This document shows, in pieces, positions 7,148 to 11,363 of a stretch of 11,363 nucleotides of DNA. The DNA comes from Bacillota bacterium (GTDB lineage: Bacteria > Bacillota > Bacilli > Lactobacillales > Streptococcaceae), in the NCBI GenBank assembly GCA_021781855.1, contig JAJXWC010000063.1:1-11363 (forward strand). Reading direction: 5' to 3'. Made by a program: the position numbers and the translations under genes. The stretch's first letter is position 1. Every line of letters starts with the position of its first letter. The notes under the pieces were generated by a model, which did no database searches, was not told the origin of the DNA, and saw only the letters and a program-made list of their open reading frames with translations.

Positions 7148-7173
7148 AGTAGAGAATTTGAGTAGAGAATTTG
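7148..7173 (+). repeat. Perfect 13-bp tandem duplication
   Basis: AGTAGAGAATTTG occurs twice head to tail. It starts just after the 7129-7145 hairpin and precedes a degenerate copy of the intergenic repeat. Confidence 0.8.
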
Positions 7174-7260
7174 CCCCTACGGCTGTAGAACGAAAGCAGA
7201 GCACGGTACTTGCTTGAAAAGACGGAATTAGCATGCGCTTGCTGGGTTAAAATAATAATC
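7174..7260 (+). repeat. Degenerate intergenic repeat in the vanZ leader
   Basis: It contains small hairpins (CTAC/GTAG; AAGCA/TGCTT) and ends GGAATTAGCATGCGCTTGCTGGGTTAAAA. This resembles the ATTAGCACGCACTGCTGAGATAAAG end of the copy at 8037-8113. Homology is weaker than between the other copies. The rest of the gap to 7334 shows no gene. Confidence 0.45.
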
Positions 7261-7334
7261 TCATTTGTTTGAGAGAGGATTGGACTAGCGAATTCGTTTT
7301 GCAAGGGTGCAAGATAAAAACTATCGGAGGTCAC

Positions 7335-7883
7335 ATGCGAAAGATTATAAGCTTTATTGGGATTTTGGCGCTAATGACAGTCATTTATCATTTAACAAGT
7401 GTTGGGCTGTATGCTTCGCTTTTCCTACCTTTTCCTAGAGAAATTGATATTTTTATTTTGGCGGCAATTTCTGCTTATTTTCTGACCGTTTTACTGGAGA
7501 TGCTGCGGACAAAACGTCTTGCAAGAGGAAATGTGATTGTTTTTTATCTCTTGTATTTCGGATTTACAGTTTACACGTTGTTTGCACCACATCGGGGGAT
7601 GTACGGCTTAAACCTTAATCCGTTAAATATCTTTCAAACCCAGCAAGACCCGCTGATTGTTGCGCTTAATCTGCTTTTATTTGCGCCTGTTGGTTTTCTG
7701 CTTAAACTGCGCTGGCGCAATTTATTATTGATGGCTTTGCTGATTGCGCTGATTGAGACCACGCAGTTTGTGCTGAAAATTGGCTTTGCTGACATCAATG
7801 ATTGGATAAGCAATCTCATCAGCTTCATTTTGGGAACGCAGCTTATTAAGATAAATAAGAAATGGAATGTTCGGCTTCAATGA
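7335..7883 (+). CDS. VanZ-family membrane protein
   Basis: A 182-residue protein with four to five hydrophobic segments. VanZ-family hallmarks are NLLLFAPVGFLL (112-123) and IETTQFVLKIGFADINDWISN (about 140-160), close to the family's acidic E-x-x-Q...G-x-x-D-x-x-D-x-x-x-N pattern. The first VanZ described gives low-level teicoplanin resistance in Tn1546; most chromosomal homologues, like this one, have no van cluster and no known role, so resistance should not be assumed. The start at 7335 is fixed by GGAGG four bases upstream; the frame extends back to a TTG at 7269 but that lacks support. The TGA lies inside an intergenic repeat (from 7880). The last residues (IKINKKWNVRLQ) are basic and cytosolic-looking. 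Confidence 0.85.
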   Translation: MRKIISFIGILALMTVIYHLTSVGLYASLFLPFPREIDIFILAAISAYFLTVLLEMLRTKRLARGNVIVFYLLYFGFTVYTLFAPHRGMYGLNLNPLNIFQTQQDPLIVALNLLLFAPVGFLLKLRWRNLLLMALLIALIETTQFVLKIGFADINDWISNLISFILGTQLIKINKKWNVRLQ

Positions 7884-7940
7884 AGCAGAAATTTACTTGG
7901 CAAAAGCTGAAACTCCCGCTAAGTTGTAGGATACAACCTC
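7880..7940 (+). repeat. Intergenic repeat, ATGAAGCAGA module copy 1 (degenerate hairpin)
   Basis: ATGAAGCAGAAATTTACTT...CCGCTAAGTTGTAGGATACAACCTC aligns end to end with 9231-9290. The arms ACTTGGC and GCTAAGT still pair (one G-U), but the inner stem has decayed. GTTGTA-gga-TACAAC adds a 6-bp hairpin at 7924-7938. It overlaps the vanZ stop codon. Confidence 0.75.
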
Positions 7941-7985
7941 ACATCTGTGGTGGCGACCATTGACAGCGTAGCATACCGTGCTGAG
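7931..7985 (+). repeat. Intergenic repeat, TACAACCTC-GCGACC-AGCGTAGCA module, copy 1
   Basis: It shares TACAACCTC, GCGACC (7953-7958) and AGCGTAGCA (7965-7973) in order with 9281-9332. AGCA-taccg-TGCT forms a 4-bp hairpin also present in the other copy with a different loop. It ends CTGAGATGAAG, which is also the start of the next module. Confidence 0.7.
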
Positions 7986-8036
7986 ATGAAGCAGAGACTT
8001 ATTTAGTGGGAGTTTCAACTCCCACTAAATTTAGTC
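7986..8036 (+). repeat. Intergenic repeat, ATGAAGCAGA module copy 2 with 14-bp perfect hairpin
   Basis: ATGAAGCAGAGACTT, then the arms ATTTAGTGGGAGTT (8001-8014) and AACTCCCACTAAAT (8017-8030), which are exact reverse complements separated by two bases, then TTAG. There is no U run after the stem, so it does not look like an ordinary terminator. Confidence 0.85.
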
Positions 8037-8113
8037 GAGCGAAATTCGAAGCTTAGTGCTGCTTATCCCCGGCCTTAGAGGTGGGGATATTAGCACGCAC
8101 TGCTGAGATAAAG
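8037..8113 (+). repeat. Intergenic repeat, GAGCGAAATTCGAA / GCTGAGATAAAG module, copy 2
   Basis: It has the same ends as 657-743. The centre folds as TATCCCC...GGGGATA, with GTGCT/AGCAC pairing outside it. It ends directly at the -35 of the next gene's promoter. Confidence 0.75.
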
Positions 8114-8117
8114 CTTT

Positions 8118-8145
8118 TTGTCATTTTGGTAGATCTTGCTACGAT
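8118..8145 (+). promoter_or_regulatory. Promoter of the WYL regulator
   Basis: TTGTCA (8118-8123), 16-nt spacer, TGCTACGAT (extended -10, hexamer 8140-8145). The predicted leader is only about 13 nt, which supports the ATG at 8165 over the upstream GTG at 8081. Confidence 0.6.
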
Positions 8146-8164
8146 TAATCCAGAAAGGCAGGCG

Positions 8165-9127
8165 ATGAAAAAAACAGAACGAGTTAATCTCATCATGCGC
8201 TATATTAATAATCGCGCGCATTTTACCATTGCGGAACTGCAAAAAGAATTCAAAATTTCACGTGCGACAGCAATTCGTGATGTGCAGCAGATTCAGGAAA
8301 TGGGATTTCCTCTGCTTGCGACAGCGGGACGTGGTGGTGGCTATGATGTTCTGCAAAATCAGTATCTGCCCGCTGTTCGTTTTACACCAGAAGAGCTCAA
8401 AGCTGTTTTTATCAGCTTTATGGCGAGTAAAAATTCACAGTTGCCTTATCTGCAGAATCGTCGTTCAATTACCGAAAAACTCATAGGTATTGCGAGTCAA
8501 ACGCAGCAAGACGAACTGATTGAGTTGAACAATATTTTACTGTTTGAAAATACTAATCCAGCAAATCCGAATTTGCTGGAGCTTGATGATGCCGCACCGC
8601 AAGAGCTGAATCAGCTAATTGGTCTGGCAAGTAAAGATAAACATTTGCGCGTGACTTATGAAATCAGTCCTGGCTGGCCGCAGTTTATGGACGTTTGGCT
8701 TTTGCATATTTTTAATACAAATGGCACTTGGCTTGTTGAAGTCTATGATTTTGAAACGGCAGAATTTCGTTATTTACCTGTGGCAATGCTACGCGATAGC
8801 ATAATTTCGGAGGAGAAACAATCTCTTTCCGAAGGAGAAATTTTAGCGCAAAAACTTCAAAAAAATCGGGCAGCTAATCTTATTGTTAGGCTTGATAGTA
8901 CTGGAATTCAACGTTTTAAACGCCTTCACCCACCAGGGATTATTCTTAGTTTCACAGGAATGTTTCAGTCCAGCGGTATCTTCCAGTACCAGGTCGCTTC
9001 AGATGAGTTTGATTATATTGCGGACTGGCTGCTTTATCTGGGAGCTGGCGTGCAGTTTGACAGGATTCCTGAGAAACTTGTAAATTTGTTGAAGGCAAGG
9101 GCAGCAAATTTGACAGAAAAACTGTGA
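8165..9127 (+). CDS. HTH-type transcriptional regulator with WYL domain (YafY-like)
   Basis: A 320-residue cytoplasmic regulator. Residues 3-60 form a DeoR/HTH_11 winged helix: FTIAELQKEFKISRATAIRDVQQI is the helix-turn-helix and GRGGGY at 55-60 is the wing. A linker follows (about 70-150), then a WYL-type domain in which GTWLVEVYDFETAEFRYLPVAMLRDS (about 177-202) is the divergent W-Y-L core. The end (ANLIVRLDSTGIQRFKRL onward) fits the WCX C-terminal extension. WYL domains are thought to sense nucleic-acid or nucleotide ligands. The start is fixed by AAAGG six bases before ATG and a promoter just upstream; the frame runs back to a GTG at 8081 inside a repeat, which I reject. It is monocistronic by spacing. 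Its target is unknown, possibly itself, vanZ or tpx. Confidence 0.88.
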   Translation: MKKTERVNLIMRYINNRAHFTIAELQKEFKISRATAIRDVQQIQEMGFPLLATAGRGGGYDVLQNQYLPAVRFTPEELKAVFISFMASKNSQLPYLQNRRSITEKLIGIASQTQQDELIELNNILLFENTNPANPNLLELDDAAPQELNQLIGLASKDKHLRVTYEISPGWPQFMDVWLLHIFNTNGTWLVEVYDFETAEFRYLPVAMLRDSIISEEKQSLSEGEILAQKLQKNRAANLIVRLDSTGIQRFKRLHPPGIILSFTGMFQSSGIFQYQVASDEFDYIADWLLYLGAGVQFDRIPEKLVNLLKARAANLTEKL

Positions 9128-9134
9128 GCAAAGA

Positions 9135-9165
9135 TTGAGTAAATTAGCTCTGAAAATGCTATCAT
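9135..9165 (+). promoter_or_regulatory. Possible promoter for the tpx leader
   Basis: Extended -10 TGCTATCAT (hexamer 9160-9165), with TTGAGT (9135-9140) at a long 19-nt spacing. The expected start near 9172 coincides with the 5' edge of the first stem of the leader. Confidence 0.4.
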
Positions 9166-9230
9166 AAAGTAAAGATAGAAGTGAGTTTGCCCTATTTTTC
9201 ATTGCAAAGAAAAGGCAACTCGTATCTTAA

Positions 9231-9290
9231 ATGAAGCAGAGACTCATTCAGCGGAAGTTCCGACTTCTGCTAAATTTAGGGTACAACCTC
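9231..9290 (+). repeat. Intergenic repeat, ATGAAGCAGA module copy 3 with hairpin
   Basis: Arms TTCAGCGGAAGT (9247-9258) and ACTTCTGCTAAA (9263-9274), with one mismatch and one G-U, enclose TCCG, a UNCG-type tetraloop. Compared with copy 2 at 7986, one T-A pair becomes C-G and one G-C pair becomes A-T. The 3' part TAGGGTACAACCTC matches copy 1. Confidence 0.8.
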
Positions 9291-9332
9291 TAGGTGAAAA
9301 AACTAAGCGACCTGTAAGCGTAGCAGTCTGCT
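9279..9332 (+). repeat. Intergenic repeat, TACAACCTC-GCGACC-AGCGTAGCA module, copy 2
   Basis: TACAACCTC, GCGACC (9307-9312) and AGCGTAGCA (9317-9325) occur in the same order and similar spacing as at 7931-7985. A further shared block, CACCGTGCTG, appears at about 9424-9433 (compare TACCGTGCTG at 7974-7983). Confidence 0.65.
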
Positions 9333-9497
9333 TAACATCTTTGCTATGAGGTTACCCTGTCTCCCACAGTATCCATTCGCTCTATCTCCACTTTGCTACG
9401 AAAGACGTAAACATTTAACAGTACACCGTGCTGTTAAGCTGTCTATAAGACTGGGAGAGCATATATGGCTGAGATAAAAAGGTTGAGGAGGAAAATA

Positions 9498-9980
9498 ATG
9501 ACCTACGAAATTACACTTCACGGCGAAAAAATCGCAAAGATTGACCCTGTTACGACAGGAGCAGCGCCAGACTTTACTTTGACAGACCTATCAAATCGGT
9601 CAATAAGACGATCAGAGCTAAAAAAACCAGTTTTAATCAGTGTTTTTCCAGATATAAACACATCAATTTGTAGTTTGCAGACGAAACGCTTCAATCTTGA
9701 AGCTAGCAAGCACAGTGAAATCGAATTTTTAAGTATCTCCAATAATACGGCTGATGAGCAGCGAAATTGGTGTGCTGCAGAAGGTGTAGATATGACGATT
9801 CTTTCGGACACAGGCGAATTCGGTAAAGCTTATGGTTTAGTAATGAAGAGCGGCGCTCTTGAAGGACGCTTGGCACGTTCGATTTTTGTTGTAAAAGATG
9901 GAGAGATTGTTTACAGTGAAATCATTAGCGAGGTAACACACGAACCTGATTATGAACAGGCTTTAAATGCAACGAAATAA
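9498..9980 (+). CDS. tpx: Thiol peroxidase (Tpx, atypical 2-Cys peroxiredoxin)
   Basis: A 160-residue cytosolic peroxidase that reduces H2O2 and alkyl hydroperoxides with electrons from thioredoxin. SVFPDINTSICSLQTKRFN carries the T-x-x-C active site: Thr55 and peroxidatic Cys58. Cys92 in RNWCAAEGV is the resolving cysteine that places it in the Tpx class, and Arg127 (GRLARSIFVV) is the conserved active-site arginine. GAAPDFTLTDL near 21-31 is the family's N-terminal signature. It is slightly shorter than the usual 164-168 residues. The ATG at 9498 follows GGAGG with ideal spacing; the in-frame ATG at 9465 lies in repeat sequence and is rejected. The gene stands alone between a long structured leader and its own terminator. 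A role in oxidative defence is expected in a catalase-poor lactic acid bacterium. Confidence 0.95.
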   Translation: MTYEITLHGEKIAKIDPVTTGAAPDFTLTDLSNRSIRRSELKKPVLISVFPDINTSICSLQTKRFNLEASKHSEIEFLSISNNTADEQRNWCAAEGVDMTILSDTGEFGKAYGLVMKSGALEGRLARSIFVVKDGEIVYSEIISEVTHEPDYEQALNATK

Positions 9981-9982
9981 TG

Positions 9983-10018
9983 AAAAATCTGTCAGATAAA
10001 AATATCTGGCAGGTTTTT
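9983..10018 (+). terminator. Intrinsic terminator of tpx
   Basis: AAAAATCTGTCAGATA (9983-9998), AAAA loop, TATCTGGCAGGTTTTT (10003-10018): a 16-bp stem with two G-U pairs ending in a T run. It begins two bases after the tpx stop and is A-rich on the 5' side, so it may act in both directions. Confidence 0.9.
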
Positions 10019-10072
10019 ATCGTTTTGATGCTTTTGTAAGCCCTATTAAGATTAGAAATTTTCTGTCAAATC

Positions 10073-10081
10073 TGATATAAT
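10073..10081 (+). promoter_or_regulatory. pepN promoter
   Basis: TGATATAAT is a consensus extended -10 (hexamer 10076-10081). No good -35 is seen at 17 nt. The predicted leader is about 60 nt, and AGGAG at 10141-10145 precedes the ATG at 10151. Confidence 0.6.
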
Positions 10082-10150
10082 AAAAGTAATTTGAAACTTT
10101 TGGATTTGACAAAATGGTTGGATTCAAAAAACTAACTTATAGGAGAAAAA

Positions 10151-11363
10151 ATGGCTGTAAAACATCTTATTGACACATTTGTTCCGGAAAATTACAAGAT
10201 TTTCCTCGACATTGACCGTAAAACAAAGACTTTCAAAGGTCAAGTTGCGATTAAAGGCGAGGCAAAAAATGATGTGATTTATTTCCATGCAAAAGATTTG
10301 CATATTCACAAAGTACGCGCATTTAGTGTTGAAACGAATTTTATGAATGACTATGACAATGAGGAAATCGTTGTTCGTGTTGGTACGCAAGGTCCAGTTA
10401 CCGTAAGTTTCGAGTACGAAGGGAAAATTACGGATAATATGATGGGCATTTATCCGTCTTATTATGAAGTAAACGGTGAAAAGAAGATGCTTATCGGTAC
10501 GCAATTTGAGAGCCATTTTGCCCGCCAAGCTTTTCCTTCTATTGACGAACCAGAAGCAAAAGCAACATTTGACCTCTCTGTGAAATTCGATGAAGAACCA
10601 GAGGACATTATCATTGCCAACATGCCCGAACTCATGAATATCGAAGGCATTCACGTCTTTGAACGCACCGTGCGTATGAGTTCTTACTTGCTCGCCTTTG
10701 TTTTTGGCGATATGCAGTACAAAAAAGGATATACCAAATCGGGTGTAGAAGTTGGTGCCTTTTCAACGAAGGCACACAGTCCAGCTGCACTTGATTTCCC
10801 GCTAGATATCGCAATTCGTTCCATTGAGTTTTATGAAGATTATTATAAAACACCTTATCCGTTACCTCATAGCTGGCATGTTGCCTTGCCTGATTTTTCG
10901 GCAGGCGCAATGGAAAACTGGGGTTGTATTACTTATCGTGAAGTTTGTATGCTCGTTGACCCCGAAAATGCAACAGTCGCAAGCAAACAATATGTGGCAA
11001 CCGTCATTGCCCATGAATTAGCACACCAATGGTTCGGCGATTTGGTCACGATGAAATGGTGGGACGACCTCTGGTTGAACGAAAGTTTCGCCAATAATAT
11101 GGAATATGTGGCGATTGATGCCCTGCAGCCTGAATGGAAGGTTTGGGAGAGCTTTTCCATTTCAGAAGCCGGTCTTGCACTTAATCGTGATGCAACAGAT
11201 GGTGTCCAATCTGTTCACGTTGATGTAACACACCCTGATGAAATCGGAACACTGTTTGACCCAGCCATTGTTTATGCCAAAGGTTCACGCCTTATGGTTA
11301 TGCTACGCAAATGGCTTGGCGATGAGGACTTTGCTGCTGGTTTGCATCTTTATTTTGAAACAC
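10151..11363 (+). CDS. pepN: Aminopeptidase N (M1 metallopeptidase), 3' end outside window
   Basis: The first 404 codons of a zinc aminopeptidase that removes N-terminal residues from peptides in the cytoplasm; in lactococci it works on casein-derived oligopeptides (full length about 846 residues, recalled). The start MAVKHLIDTFVPENYKIFLD follows AGGAGAAAAA. The N-terminal beta domain runs to about 190. GAMEN at 252-256 binds the peptide N-terminus. HELAH at 288-292 supplies two zinc ligands and catalytic Glu289, and Glu311 in NESFAN is the third ligand. Tyr375 in VYAKGSR is the likely transition-state tyrosine. All catalytic elements are present; only the helical C-terminal part is missing because of the window edge. 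Transcribed alone from the 10076 promoter. Confidence 0.97.
   Translation, partial: MAVKHLIDTFVPENYKIFLDIDRKTKTFKGQVAIKGEAKNDVIYFHAKDLHIHKVRAFSVETNFMNDYDNEEIVVRVGTQGPVTVSFEYEGKITDNMMGIYPSYYEVNGEKKMLIGTQFESHFARQAFPSIDEPEAKATFDLSVKFDEEPEDIIIANMPELMNIEGIHVFERTVRMSSYLLAFVFGDMQYKKGYTKSGVEVGAFSTKAHSPAALDFPLDIAIRSIEFYEDYYKTPYPLPHSWHVALPDFSAGAMENWGCITYREVCMLVDPENATVASKQYVATVIAHELAHQWFGDLVTMKWWDDLWLNESFANNMEYVAIDALQPEWKVWESFSISEAGLALNRDATDGVQSVHVDVTHPDEIGTLFDPAIVYAKGSRLMVMLRKWLGDEDFAAGLHLYFET

Larger units (their letters stand above)
9172..9497 (+). ncRNA. Long structured leader upstream of tpx (candidate RNA element)
   Basis: The 370-base gap 9128-9497 has no gene but several pairings. AAGATA (9172-9177) pairs with TATCTT (9223-9228), enclosing GAGTT-T-GCC (9183-9191) with GGC-AACTC (9214-9221). 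A repeat hairpin follows at 9247-9274. GGGTA-CA-ACCTC (9279-9290) can pair with GAGGTTACCC (9348-9357) around a small AGCA-gtc-TGCT hairpin. TTAACAG pairs with CTGTTAA around 9415-9436, in competition with GCTTAACA (9330-9337) pairing with TGTTAAGC. It ends in GCTGAGATAAAAAGG beside the tpx ribosome binding site. The pairings are seen; a regulatory role is inferred. Confidence 0.4.

Noticed and set aside
7269..7334. Upstream TTG extension of the VanZ-family protein
   Set aside because: The added residues (REDWTSEFVLQG...) are not VanZ-like and there is no suitable ribosome binding site. GGAGG fixes the ATG at 7335.
7335..7883. Glycopeptide resistance determinant
   Set aside because: VanZ-domain proteins are common in low-GC Gram-positives; there are no vanA/H/X/R/S genes nearby, so no resistance claim is made.
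7931..7985. T-box or other known riboswitch (GGTGGCGACC resembles part of a T-box)
   Set aside because: The match is short, the antiterminator sequence is not complete, there is no terminator, and no aminoacyl-tRNA synthetase or amino-acid gene follows.
8081..8164. Upstream GTG extension of the WYL regulator
   Set aside because: It would be encoded by repeat sequence and lies upstream of the predicted promoter. The HTH begins normally from the ATG at 8165.
7880..9482. CRISPR array or tRNA cluster
   Set aside because: Repeats are diverged, irregularly spaced and modular, with no constant spacer length. No cloverleaf or TTCGA-type T-arm in the right context was found.
9465..9497. Upstream ATG for tpx
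   Set aside because: It lies in the repeat end block; GGAGG with ideal spacing precedes the ATG at 9498 and family proteins start there.
10124..10654. A 176-codon open frame on the minus strand
   Set aside because: It lies antisense to pepN, whose catalytic motifs are intact in the plus frame. The translation is rich in Phe, Ile, Asn and His with no recognisable domain.

Overview
The window looks like chromosomal DNA from a lactic acid bacterium of the Lactococcus group. Three things point there: moderately low GC, strong AGGAG-type ribosome binding sites with extended -10 (TGNTATAAT) promoters, and a 3'-truncated aminopeptidase N that reads, from memory, almost like lactococcal PepN. Species cannot be fixed by eye, and all family assignments here come from recognising motifs, not from a search.

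Layout. (1) 2-658, plus strand: C-terminal half of an MFS transporter whose start lies upstream of the window. (2) 817-844: a perfect palindromic terminator shared with the convergent minus-strand genes. (3) Minus strand, 852-6122, read right to left: ornithine decarboxylase, PotE-type putrescine/ornithine antiporter (1-nt gap), a terminator-like hairpin, an FHS-like MFS transporter, and a GNAT acetyltransferase with its own promoter and possibly a leaderless mRNA. (4) 6123-6531: an AT-rich divergent control region with repeated motifs between the decarboxylase and a TetR-family regulator (6532-7095). (5) Plus strand: VanZ-family membrane protein (7335-7883), HTH/WYL regulator (8165-9127), thiol peroxidase Tpx (9498-9980) with a strong terminator, then pepN (10151 to the window end).

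How the genes work together. Decarboxylase plus PotE is a classic two-gene module: ornithine is imported, decarboxylated with consumption of a cytoplasmic proton, and putrescine is exported in exchange. It gives acid tolerance and proton-motive energy, and makes putrescine. The divergent TetR gene is the natural candidate regulator. The GNAT and FHS-type transporter downstream could be linked to it, but nothing in the sequence proves this.

The most unusual feature is not a protein. The gaps at 657-743, 7123-7334, 7880-8113 and 9172-9497 carry diverged copies of shared modules. One is an ATGAAGCAGA block followed by a hairpin ending in CTAAATTTAG. One is a TACAACCTC...GCGACC...AGCGTAGCA block. 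One is a GAGCGAAATTCGAA...ATTAGCAC...GCTGAGATAAAG block. Between copies the stems vary by paired substitutions, which suggests selection on RNA (or single-stranded DNA) structure. Two copies overlap the stop codon of the gene before them, and several lie in likely 5' leaders (vanZ, tpx). This is the best candidate here for something undescribed.
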